A stretch of 64,000 nucleotides of DNA from Uloborus plumipes (taxonomy: Eukaryota > Arthropoda > Arachnida > Araneae > Uloboridae): the NCBI GenBank assembly GCA_038373865.1, contig JAXGGA010005233.1, forward strand, positions 16,050-80,049, read 5' to 3'. Below, piece after piece: positions 48,001 to 63,000 of the stretch. Below the pieces are notes generated by a model. The model was given only the letters and a program-made list of their open reading frames with translations. It did no database searches and had not been told where the DNA came from. Every line of letters begins with the position of its first letter. Within the stretch, counting starts at the first letter, position 1. The position numbers were made by a program, and so were the translations under genes.

Positions 48001-51000
48001 CCTCCCCCCTATCCGTATATACCACAGACACAATGCCCCAGACACCACACACACCACAATAACTAATATTCCTTATAACGTTCCTCCACCTGTCTCACCC
48101 CTCCTTTATTCTCTTCTACGTGCTTGCTTGTCTCTGACGTCAATGTCTATTGACGTACTAACACTACATCCTCCCTATATCTAACAACTCTATACACCCC
48201 CCAACTATCTCACATAAGCTACCTCTATGACTAAGAATCAATATACACAAATACCACCGACATACTATCTGAGTCTCCTCCTGCGTATACACCCACACTA
48301 TTCATCAAGTATCTGGCCTAATATCCATCGTGACTGTCTCTCCTCTCTTCCGTGCCCCTTAGATCCTAATCTACACCACCTAATAATATCTGCATCTTGT
48401 GTTGTGTTCCATCACTTTTTTCAGTCTTACTTCCATCACACTCAACAACATATCTTCACACACAGAACAATACTCGTCAACCATGCATGAGTACCCAGCC
48501 ACCATCTCTCCGCTCTAGTGCACACTCTCACCATAAGTAACGTCATCTACACTACTCCACATGAAGTTCCGCTACTAACCGGTCACTCACAGGATACACA
48601 CCTTCCCGGACAAGTTAAGACTCCTGCGCTCCTCCCACATACTGTACACCCCATAAGTTAGGAGATCTGATTCGTCGAATCCTCACCCTCTCCACACATG
48701 ACGCACCTAGCCCCTCCTTTGACGAGCGCGCTAACACTGTTGCTCCCAAATATCCCACTCATACTACAGAGCACACCACATTCTCAACACACTCTCCTAC
48801 AATTAGCTGAAACTACACTCGTTGGCATCCCACCGACACAGACACTGAATCACACCCACAACACTCACCCCCCGCTACTATGTACTATGCTAGATCTCAG
48901 TGATCTGTGTAAACACACATCACACCGACAACATACCGCAACACCTCCTCAAATACTCTCTGTAAGTAACCCAAAACCTGTGACTTCAAATATATGTGAT
49001 GTAACAACCCCTATAATTCCGTCCTCCCAATATACTTATCGGTCTACACCACTTCACAAACTATTCAGTCACACATAGATAGCAATCATCCTCTCCATCT
49101 TCGACAATACCCCCACTCCTCTACCACTCACCCTCAATACGTCATAAATCTACACAGATCTATAACTAACATAGACTACATCACCGCTATCATCTGCTCT
49201 AAAGGAGACCCCTAGCCCAACTCACTCTTGCTCCATTATCTCATACACAAGTATATCACACCGAGGTGCACTCTCACATCTCTCGCACAATACACCTCCA
49301 CCTACACTCGACTCACACACTCCAGACATAGTTATACATCACTATCATCTATATACATCGTCTATGTCACCACACACACTCCCCCAAAACAGAGTCTAAT
49401 ATAAGATACCCATCCACTACAACTAGCTATGCCTACAATGTGCTAGTCATGTACTTCCCCACACTACATCCTAATGTGTACTACACACACCTGTCTATCA
49501 GTTACCTAACACACCCACGTCCACACCACGGTAAAGACATCATAGTCCAGCTACACCTATGATAATTGAGTCACAGCATCAACTAGTGTAGTTCCCGCTT
49601 GCAACCATCGGTACCCCCTAACTCCTGTTAAATCAGCTTGATACAACTATCACAGAAAATCCACTACCCCCATCAGATCCCACACACCACCAAATCCCCA
49701 CCTCACCATATATAGAGATAGCTATTGCCACATACAAATACCCACTACCATACCTCGACTAATATCTTCTCTAATCCCTCTTCTCTCACCTCCTATCTCG
49801 TCTATCACACTCCAACCTTACCTAACATTCATACGCTCACACTACTGTACTCCAATAATCCATTACACCACATCATAACCATCCAACACCTCACACTAAT
49901 TTCACAAAACACCCTCCTCAACTATAGATATTCAATCATACTCACTGCATTCTTACCACCCATCATGCATTCTTTACACCACTCATGTCCGATTCCCTAC
50001 GAACAAATCCTCCACTCACCTATAGACTACTCGCCTAGTGCATGCGTCCTCTATCTTACACATCTCCAAATCACCATCTGTCATCCTGCTAACTGACCAT
50101 CACCTAACACCCACTCACACACCATCATCACCTCACTAATCCAAATACCAACAATATATCTCACTCCTCTCAACATATCTAACAACACGCAGCCGTACAC
50201 ACACTACTCGCCGCAACCCACCACCACAACGTCTCCTACATCTCCTATGTCAACACTCACATGTCCCATCATCCACTCCCCTCTATATCCTCAACCTGCC
50301 TCTGTAATAAAACGTAAGTCCAACTCACCATGACTCTAAACTCCTCCCCTAAAGCACCACGAAGAAAAGATGTGTCTCTATAAACAACGCATCATCCACA
50401 TACCCCACTGAATCAGCAACCAATGGTGATCGCTACTAAGAGTCTCCGTTCGATGTATACCCCTGCAACACATCCATTTTTAATCAATCATCGCACATAG
50501 GAGAGCCACACGTAAGAGAAATCACATATCTTGGTTCTCCCCCCAGTAGTCCTCACACGCTCTAAATATAAATATGTATGAACAACCCTTCTGTCACATT
50601 AATAACATATACACCCAACCCCATTGCCAAAATACTCTATATATCCACATATAGAAACCCTAGTACTACGGAAATCATCGTGTACAGAGTCACCTAGAGA
50701 CAATCAATCCCACCTCATAGATACGAGCTAATACATACACCTCAATTACCTATATATCATATAATTCAAGAGACACACTGATGAGTCTCAACTCTAAAAT
50801 ACACCTTACTAACCACAACACACATCACCCCATGTAACCTAATCTCTCAGTTCCTCCCGACGCTCACACCGCTTATACGTAATACCATGTGTCCCACACC
50901 TGCCGTAAACATATCTTGACACATATAGACAACTGCTAAGACACACTGGAAAGAAATACTAATGCCATATGTGACCTACGCATATCATTAACCAAAGTCT

Positions 51001-54000
51001 TCATTCACCTCCCTGTGTTATCGCATGTTATCAGTAGAACTCTCTACTTACTATACTAATATCTCAACTAGATACGTGCACTCTAACATGAACAGTAATA
51101 GACGACCTCAACATACACCAGAGTGAGACCACACGATCCAATGAGTAGTCACCATCCACGCACCCATACTAAACAATAGTGCCATCACTCCACACCTAAT
51201 ACACTCTCCAAGGACCTAGTCATCATCCTCACTCGAACACTAATAAAGTCTACATGCTACACTATTCAAAATAGAATGAAACCGTCTCTACACACACATG
51301 CCCCCTCACTCAATTAGTGTACTCTTATCACCGATCCCACTCACTCATCTATGATTCGACGTCGTGTCACAATCATACTGTTCATACTCATCAGTCACTC
51401 CTGCAGTCTTGTTGTACCCTAGCATTCCGCACATCTACACTCTCCTTACATATAGTGTGACCACCACTACATAGACACATCTCCTAGATCGACTCATATC
51501 AACGTAGAGTCTACTATCTCCCACTGTCTGCTCAAACGTACATACCAATACACTCACACCAACACATCCCTCTAATAACTGTTACCAGTTGCCCAGCACC
51601 GCACCTCCTGCCAACACTGTAGATGCTTAAAGTACCTCATATATCCTTCATCAATGTAAGCTCTCTCGTCCACTGACATACCTCGACTCGCTCAACCTCA
51701 TCACCCGTCTTCTTCTACACTCTTATTAAGATAGAGACTTTGACAACATTAACTACACATTCTCATCCCACACAGATACTCACCTCCACACTCATTAAAC
51801 ATATTCCTCCCAAATTCCATAACTTTCTATACCACTCCACACACACTCTGGCATAAAAATAACACGATCACACATATCCTGTGACTAGACCCCCACACTA
51901 ACACTGCAATCGCAACGTCTGATATCTACACAGTGCATCTCACCACAAAATCAATACCCCCTCGAATATTGTGCATTCAATCCATCTCGCACACCTCTCA
52001 TATCTGTATCTATCCCCCACATGTCTACATCAACGCGTCAATTAACAAGTATGTGCAATCTTCAACCCTCTTCCACACACACGACTTCTTCTCCTCAGTG
52101 ACCATGGTCTATATAGTACCCGACTACTAAGACATTAAATCCTCTCAACTGCTGTGTGCTAAAGCATATCATCTATCCACTGACTTGTCAGACCTGCTCT
52201 TAGAACTCCCATCTCATCACGTGCCACTATCATCAATAACCCACCACCACAGAGACACAGATAAAGCTTATCCACACTCCCCTATATCATCTCCACCTAT
52301 TCACTACTAAGATATCTATACTATCGCAGTGACTCACTCTCGATCCTCCCAAGTAAACACAATGCTATCCACCATGAAGTCACACCATACTCCCTCAGTG
52401 TCACCATCCAACCGTCGTCACGACACGTCTGACAACACATAGCCTCACTGATAACATAAGAGATATGAGTGAAGCTATCTCTCTGACTCACTACGACTTA
52501 GAGTCACTCCCAGGTGCTCTATAAATCTACTTCCAGATCATCTCTACAACTCCACTCTCCAGACACTACATTCACGTCACCTCTCATCGCATCCACCATC
52601 AAGAGCCATAGAACTCTATCGACTAGCCGTCTCGTTTCAGAATCCAGCTCCTTGCACACCGTCTTCAAGAAGTCCAAAAACACACAACCAATACGTGTAT
52701 CAACTATCCTAGTCTCTACAATCCCCTACAATATCTAAAAACCTACCTCCATCCAACCCAAAATTCACAAAAACACCCATTATAATCCCCAAAATCACCA
52801 CCACCACATACACATCTATCGATGTCATCACATCATCAACCACATATATACTCTTAAGCTACCCAATTGACCCCCAGTGTAATACAATCCACCAACTAGC
52901 ACGCTGTGCTCTCCTCAAGTCACCTCATTGTCTAATATTCAAACACAACACTCCCTAACAGCTATACACACACACCACATGTATGATATATTTAAGTGTG
53001 TCTTACCCACCGTCCACCCAACACACATCAGAGTCTGAGACCACAATATCTCCCACCAAACCATGCTCATACCTCTACACATGCACATCCCACCTAAACA
53101 AGAGTATCACTACAAACGTCTACAAGAATTAAGACATAATCTATCACACACATCTTCTCTAATAGAACACTCCACCATACTTACTATTCTAACATCTACT
53201 TCATATCACGAATAGAATAACATCACAGTCAAACCAACACACCAATCTATGTAACCATCCCAAACCACCATGACCACACTACTCTCGCTCACCCAACCAC
53301 CACACCCCCCACCCCACCACAACCCACACCCACTCACCATCCATAAGACACTTATTACATGTTCGCATTCTATCTATCATCCAACATGACTTGACTTGTG
53401 CCATCATGACATAAATCAGTCTCTTCCACAACATCGATAACCTACCTATAGATCTATATCATCCAATTGTCTCTCAATGTACCCTCTAACGTTGATATCC
53501 ATACCAGTGTACAATCATTGATATACATACTCAATAACCTCTCCTCCACGTAGCTTCATAATCTGATGACTCACCTTCATTACTTGTCAATACTGTCACT
53601 CTCCCCTTGTCTATCCCACCACTGTTATCACTTCCTGCCAGCCGACTAATACACAACCATAGTCCTCTCCACTACCTGTGTCACATAAACACACACTCAC
53701 GACTTGTGTACCACGTCAATCTCAACTACACTACTCACCAGCAACACATAGATTTCCACACTTCCTCCCATGATAACTCACTCTACTTCACTCACCTTGT
53801 CACCTGTCATACAACCACTTCTAAAACGTCTATCTCTCTGTCTACTCACAATCATCCCCATATATACTCTCTATTTTAGGGACACTCATATATTACACTC
53901 TAAGAGATTATGCGAGTAGGTGCAACCCACCACCCACTGCATCTATAACACACTATCCCTGCCACATGTCAATCTTGCAATTCACCCACCCTACTCCAGC

Positions 54001-57000
54001 CACCATTATAGTCTCACAACTATCTATCTAAATCTCTGTGTGTGTAAATATACTTACACATAATGTAATCCCTCACTCACGTCCCCCAATCTTCTCACCT
54101 AAAGTCACAACTACATCTACCCACATGCATAGTATACCACTAATCTAAGAATTCCCCACTAGAACACACTCCTCACACCTTCTAATATCCACTGAGCGCG
54201 AACCCGCGCACCCTATATCCTCACTCGTCTCTATCAGTACCAACTAATGACACAAGCTCGCCTTGTGCCACCACCACTACCATCATTATGCCAACCGCCT
54301 CTCCATCATACAATAGAGTAAACTATCACTCCCTCCACACACCACACCTCCTACCTTACTGTATCTACTGACTCACCTATCACAAACCTACCATAGAGAC
54401 TAAGTGCCCCACAACATTCTATCCCTACCCCTCTAGATCTCTGATTATCATATACTAACACTCTGTCTCGTATACCCACGCTGATCCATCTCCTATACCC
54501 CTCGACTACAATCTCTCTCCACACTTCCATATCGTCACACGCATTAATATATAGTAATAGAACACTCCTAACACATAGATAACCTCGCAATATCACCAGA
54601 GACACGACTAAATTTCACACATCTAGTAGCTACATGCATCCAGAATATTTCTCGTGAAATGAGCTATACCACAAAACAGCCTAAGACCTAGTGTCGCCCA
54701 CCTCACTATTCAATTGTTTCATCTCTAACCCACCTCAACGCACTCCCTCCACTAAGAGAAAGACCAATTCATATTATACACCTATCACACACTGTCACTC
54801 ACACTCCACCTCACACACCTTAACACACTCTACGACACACAATCTCCCCAACACCATTCAGAGAGAACTAATACACATCAATACTGTCGAGTCTACTGAG
54901 ATACTCATCTAGATGCACGTATCCAAAACTCGTTATACCTGTGACCTCACAATCTCACACTTGTATCGACTAACTCTCCTTGAACGCTAGTACTTGTCCC
55001 TCTGTTACTTATCGTGCCCACAGCTGCACGACCATATATGCGACCTGCGCACACTCCCTTAGATCCTATAATACACACACGTAGTACACAAAATCACATA
55101 CATACTACACACTCGCCACCAGATCCAACTCTTCACAATCATATCAAGAACGCCACAGATCTCATCAAACACTCATGGAGAGAGTGACCACAATGCCTAG
55201 CATTAATCGTACACACACGCTTGTGATCAGATGCTGTCAACATTCTCTAAGCGTCTACAAGTACCACCAATGCTATAACAAATAATGTGTCCACTTTGAA
55301 TCTCCCATGTCTACTCGCCCCTCTATGATACGATAATATAAGCTACTATCTGATAATTGTATACGCTCACATATCTACAATACTCGACTATGTCAACTAT
55401 ATAATCCGCAATAGACTCTATGTCTTGAGACAACACCCTCCAAATGGTCACACAGAGACTATATATGTAAACACCCCACACCCTACACCCACCAGAATCA
55501 CTCCCCTCTACACACAAAACTATAACTGCGCTATGTAATTCCTAAGAATATAGATAATCTCTCTGCTGTCCTCTCATCTTCACTGCCTATGAGTATATAT
55601 ACAATGTACTACCCACAGTGTTCGACTCCTACTGTGCGCTTCGTGAACCACCCATCTCAATGCTACGTATATCGCACCTATACAATACCCTCATCAAAAC
55701 TGGAACCATCGTAGTCACCAATTACTGTATTCACTCACATACTACCTAATTCCACAAAACAATCCTCATCCACATCCAGACCAGAGACCCAACTCTACAG
55801 ACCCATCCAACCCTACCCAGTATCCCCTCACCCTGTGCACAACACTCACACTACGCCGACCTATGATCTCCCTCTGTCACACACTCTCTAACTTCCTCTC
55901 ATCGCTTATCACTCCACGTAGAGGTCTTGTCCAACCCATGAAGAAATGATCATAGAAAAAACTCTCGTAGTGTAAGTTGTCACTACGTGTGTCATCATCC
56001 CACACACTACTACCTCCCCACACTCACTCCCAATATACTCTGCTGCAAAATCAGATACCAGAAGAGATTTGAACTCACTAAGTCATAGACTGAAATAATG
56101 TCTTGAGATACCCATCCACTAAACTCTCTGCCACATAACCACAAACCCCCCACTTCCTCCTCCACTAGTACTGAGAGATCCTACAATAAATCCTAAACCC
56201 ACCACCAAGCCACATATCTCTATCAGATCTCTAACTCTCCTCATCCACACATCCAGAGAAACCCTATACACCCATAATACCTTCTCTACGTGACTCATCT
56301 TACTCACTGACAAACACAACATCTGATACAACATAACACCTAAAAATCTGTCTACCGATAGAAACTATATGATAACTCACCACCCCAACCCACTCTCTCC
56401 CCTTTATCTTAAAATGAGATACACTCCACATTACCTACCTCAACACTCCATCACCCTAAGAACTACCTCAAGATAGTTGTCTATACCTCATCATAGTTCG
56501 CTCACCAATCACACCATCACCCGTCATCACTCCTATGTATACTCACCCACCATAAATATGACACACAATCTCCTCCCAGAAGATAAGAATTCATACCAAT
56601 CATTACTCTCTACCCCCCACCCCAACACACAAAAACATGAGTATCACAATACACACCCACTCTTTGACCTTCACACTCTCCACTATCATCCTCACACACA
56701 CTTGCTACACAACCACTACATCTCAACTAACTACCAATTGCAAGTACACTCCTTACAACTATACTACCTCTTCACTAGATGGCCACTCTCACCATATCTG
56801 TCATCAGTCTAGATACCACATCACTACACAACACTGCACATCAAAGTTCTCTCACCACGTGCCAGAACACGCCATCCCATACCATCTAATCTAAATACTA
56901 AAACGATCACAATCCTATACAAGAACACACCTCTCTCCCATCGACACCGTGATACCGCTATACACTACCTTGATCTTCCTATGTAATAGTTCAGTCTCTC

Positions 57001-60000
57001 TCCCTATATGTACAAGTCTCATTTGTCTATCACTATACCCTCTGTCACATACTCCACCTATCACGTGAGACCACTCCCTAATACATTCCTATTACCTGAG
57101 AAAGATATGTATATCGTGTACATGCAGAGCATGAGCTAGACCAGAGTGTCAAATCAGAGAGATAGACTGCTCTATTAACCACTATATATATCACCTCATC
57201 ACTCACAAGTCAACCCAACACACACAGACAATACCTCACACTAATTGACCTCACTGTAAAAATCTATCCAACACTCACTCATCTAAATCACTCATCTATC
57301 TCACCGCATAGAATTATCCTCATGTGTATGTACCCTGCTTCATATCCTGCTACTCTATCGTCTCATAAGACATCATCTCACTATAGACAGACACACTCAG
57401 TATTGACAGATCTCATGCTCACCTCACTATCAATTATGATCCTCCACAATCACCGACGAATCTTGTGTGAAACCACTCTAATTAATAGAATCGCACAAAC
57501 ACCAATATATGTCTCTATTCAACTAGAGATGACTCCACACTTAATCACATCACTGACTATCATACTCCCTCTTTGATCATCACTCCCGATCAACACCTAG
57601 AGCTCAGTGAACAACACACTAAATCCACACATCAATCAATCCACAATAGTGACTCAGTATCTACTCACTTATATATCTCCGGAATCTCTTGACAAGAGAT
57701 CCGAGATCTCCCATTCCTGTATCCCTCGTTACACTGACTCCAGTGTCAACTTGTATTAATCTGTGTACCACACACTATATAGATCTCCAGACAATCCATG
57801 TGAACATGCATCACAAAAATCTCCCAATACCATAACTAGTATCTCACAACATCTCTCACTACCGAGTGTACATAAGAACAGTGAGAGTCACATAATCACT
57901 ATAAAATACTTATACAACCCCCTCATCGCTGAGCATACACCAATATATCCTCACATCACACTAAAGTCAATACACCCTCAACTACCATCTTCATATCACA
58001 CTCACATCTCAATAACACACCCTTGTACTACCTTAGTACACCATCACAAATCTAACTTAACCATACCACCACCTAGGAGAAAACTTACGAGAGATACATA
58101 CAAATACTCATTACATACAAACAATCAACAACACACACATTCTTCATCCTACTACCACCACATACTGATACATAGCAAAAATCCTACCTCGTCTCAGACT
58201 CTCTCTATACTCCCTCTCACTCGTACCCTATATAAACTAAACTCTAATACCTTCCATCTCACTATATCATATATCTCGCATCAATTACATATATACGTGT
58301 ACCTTCTCACTCGTATTATACAACTCCCTCCTACTACTCATTCTATGAATACCCAAAACACCACACACACACACACTTTCCTCTCACACTACCACCTACA
58401 AAACAGTATCATCAAAATCACAAGTAACTACAAACACTAACAATATATCTACATATCACATCATATCTACCATGTACTCACACTCACTCACTCAATTCCC
58501 CTTCACACATACCAGCATCCTGATACTCCTCTCATACAAAGAACTCAAGACTCCACCACCACTAAAAATACAAAATTCCATATATCACACATACCTCACA
58601 AAAAACTCCGCAATCAAGACTCTCTCACAGCGCTAGATCTCTCATCATCCTAACCACTATATACACTATCTGTCACACTAAATCATCCACCAACTCTCAC
58701 ATACACACCTAATGCTCCTAGCATACAACCATCCATCTCGAGAACTAAAGCAATAGACTAAAAAACACCACTGAACACCCATATTATAATATCCCCCCAG
58801 AATCTCACTACTAAAAATACACATATCCTAAATATTACTGTACCAAATCTCCAAGATCTATAGACCCAAGATGCCCCATCCATTCAAACTCATTCCCTTA
58901 TCAAAGTATAAATATCACACTCCAACTCTAACAGATACATATATAGCGTCAACTCCACGCATTCCCTCCTCTAACCCGCTCCCTGTATATAACACATCCC
59001 ATAACTCACACAATCAATACTCCACCTATCTACAACACACTCATCTCCACCGCATATCATTATACTACAATCCAACTCACTACACTCCACCCCTCGCCTA
59101 CTGCCATACAATCTGTATAGACAACTACTCACATACATCATATATATACAATATCAACTATATATAATACATCGTCCATTACACTCCAATCATCTAATCC
59201 ACCTACAACTTAAGAGATAGACATCAAACCATAACATCTATCGCATCCACTTCCTTCTCTGAAATCATCCCTCCATGTGCCACACTCCATACTCATCACA
59301 CACTACTACATCTCTCCTCCTACATATATCCCACACAATAAATTACTTGTCCTAACCCTGCCCTACACGAGATCAACCCCCTCCCATACTCTATATCATA
59401 TACGTAACACATCTAGTCCTACCGTGCTTTCCCTTACACCATCACCCCAGACACCCTCATCCTCCCTATATATTTACAAGTTCACACATCCTCTCACACA
59501 CAGCACACATACAGCCTACACCGAAGACGACATACTCAATACTACTACATGATACATACACCCTCCCACACACTCATAGTCGAGTATCAACTACAGGTCA
59601 GAAACATCCCGCACACCATAGCCTAGAACACACTATACCTGTACACTAATATTCCCTCTCCCCATGAGGAAACACACCTATAACGATAAAGAGTACACCA
59701 CTCACACTCCAGAGTAAGAAATGTCCGCATTCACTATATCACCAAACTCCATCCCTGTTGTTATCAGAATAGAATACTCTCACACTAACCCCACTAACAC
59801 ACATAAGACTCTCATATAGTCTCTCACATTTAAGATTCATAATCTACAATTATACCAACCTATAATCCTCCCACACAATAACGTCACAGTCCAATCATCT
59901 ACCGTCCATCACACTCTCTCACTACCCAACCCACACGTGTGTATCCTGCTTGAAGATCACGTGTGATCTAATAATGATACCACCATCCACTACTGTGTAC

Positions 60001-63000
60001 ACCTTCGTCTCACTCATCATCTAATAGTAACCTCTTCGTCGCTCCTCTGTATTCACCCACAGACCATAGACATACCTTACATCACACACTATAATCAACC
60101 GCCCAGTATTACCCTCCACCACCTCTTTACTAGTGAACCTCACATCATATTTCATCACCACCTAGAAATCTCTATATCTCACTCCCATCACACATAAGAC
60201 TTGAAATCCACGCAACACACTCTTACTCTCTCACACACACTCTTGTACAACTAATTCACCAGAACCTGCCGCACCTTGACAGCTATCACCAGCGCAATCT
60301 GGCGTTCACACCCCCCACCCACTCAGCACGGTGCTCCTCGAAGCCAGATCACTATAATACATGTGCCCCACGCTATAATCACTCTCCAAACAACTATTCC
60401 ACATATCCTATGGCACATTCCACCTACACAAAAGACATAATCTTATAACTATTACGCACTATTCACCCAGTGCTATCCCTGTCAGCCTAGGGCAACACAA
60501 TCCACTAGTCCTCTCTACACCCCGTCTCTCATCAAGTGATAGTATCCGACTGTATCAACTATCTGTATTGCTCTCTCCTACTACCTCTCTCCTACCTAAC
60601 AAGCACTCTCTACAGACCCTCTCTGTACATATGAACTCTTCACCACGATCCCTACAGATCACTCACCCATATACCATCGCCTTAATGTCCGCTCTACACG
60701 CTTTCTCTCTCAAATGCTCTCATCAAATATCCACTATGCCTCATACTACCCACTTCCATAACAGAGTTCTTGAATCACACCGTCCAAGATCTTTGAGATC
60801 TCATCAACTAAATAATCCCCGTAGATATGCACCATCTGTATAATCATTCAGCCGAATTATGCATACACTACACATGCAGATGCTAGACTAGCCACACATA
60901 CACTACTCCTACATAGTCTCTACTACTAAACTTACTACCCTCATCCACACCAACAACTCTAATAAACCACAATCAGGACGCACACCCCCACACCTACATA
61001 CAAGCTCTATACTATAACTCCCACACTACAACATACACACTATTGATCCAACCCCCCTACCACAATACAAACCCCATTCACTTCACCTAGAGACTCTCCT
61101 ACATCCTTTAATGCCATCATAGTCCTGCCATCAACCCCACCATACTCTACACTCTCATACTCCTGGCCCCACATCCTCATGTACACCTGTATACCACATA
61201 CCTACAATACAACCAGTGTCCACTACACCCTCTCAATCATAGAAAACTAACACAACCTCTGTACCCCCCACCACCAACACACCCAACCATCCAACCCACC
61301 CAACACCACCACCCCACCAACACCTACCAACTTCCACCAAAGGTCATAACATCTACACACACACCCTAAACACTACCATATCGACCAGTACCTCTCAGAC
61401 TCTTCTCCACACACAATCCCTTAAACACCCTCTTCTACTCCATTCTCCTCTGTCCAATAATCAAAGACAACCCGCTCACGTACACTGCTCTACAAGGCCC
61501 CACCCCCTATACCAATCTGTTACTATGAGATATACCTAACACTACCAAAACACACACCATTCACACTATTAATGTCTCAAACTGACATATATACACTCCC
61601 ACGATTGATAGAGAATATCAATTAAACTTCTCAACCACAACTAATAAACGCAATCTCACCACATCTTGTTAAACTCCTGTGACAAGATACTCTCTAGATT
61701 AAAGTATATCTCATCGCAGTCATCCATCACTAAATCATCTGTACCACACCTACACATCACAATGTCACACACAATATCCCATCTAACCCAACTCACTAGT
61801 CACACTACATCCACTATCTCCCCCTCAACCTCGTCCGCATCATCTCTATCACTCAACTCATTAGTTACTAAAATAATATAACACACACTCCTACTGTCAC
61901 ACATCTCTCGCGTGCGCCGTCAAGCGCACTCGTCTTCTCCACAGATTAGCTCCTAGTGCATATCATATGTTCAAAATAACACTGTATGTCACACATAACA
62001 TACCCCGTCAACATACATAGATGTCATCAGAACACTGCATCCTTAAGTCGCAAAGATTACATATCTATCTTAGTTAGAGTCCCCACCCAAAAAACATCCC
62101 ACTATCCAAACCCGCTGTCTCAACCTGCAATCACACACAGATATCTTCTCCCATCTTCAATGCAGTCATCTCTCAATCACGTCTCATTGTGCACCACACT
62201 AACCCATCCTATAAGTTACACCTCCTATCTACTGTCACTCACACACCACCATTACCTCCTAAATCCACCATTAACCAGTCACACCCACACTCCACGCATG
62301 TCCCTGTCCACTGCCCCACCTCACCGTCACAAATGTTAAAATCAGACTAAAATGAATACCCCGCTCAGAATGTCATGAAACTGACTACTCGTGTCTCACG
62401 CACCTCTAGACATATATGCATACCTCACACCACTCTCATACTCAACATATGCAGACCACACATATATGATATACCACAGTTCCCCTATCTACTCTGCTCT
62501 GCATCACAACTCTATATCAACTATATAAGAGTCTCACACATTCTACATGACACTCCTGAACTACACTAACCTCAAACCCCCTCTCAATCAAGTCGAGTCA
62601 CCCCCAACATTTGATTTCCCTGAGAGTGCATACATACCACCATATAGATACAAGTGCTCGTCTCCACCATAACTCTGTCTCTCCACCAATCCATACCTCA
62701 CAAGAACATAACGTCTCCCACACTGAGTTACACATGATGTAGACTCCATGATTACAAAACAGTTTCAAACACCATACAACCCAAAAGCATTATCTACCAC
62801 ACCATACTACATCACACTAAGACAATGGTACAGAATCCTAATATACTACACTTCTACTCTCAGATACCTACATCATCCCTCATACCATCACAGATTATAG
62901 ATAACTGTCGCACACCATAGAGACAACCACTCTTGACACTCATTAACAATCTGACCGTACCACCTCCAACCATATGCATCTACCTATCTATAACTATATA

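Noticed and set aside
57763..58440. 225-codon + strand frame, the longest in the window
   Set aside because: Same G-depleted context as the rest of the right half. Length alone is not evidence where two of three stop codons are suppressed.
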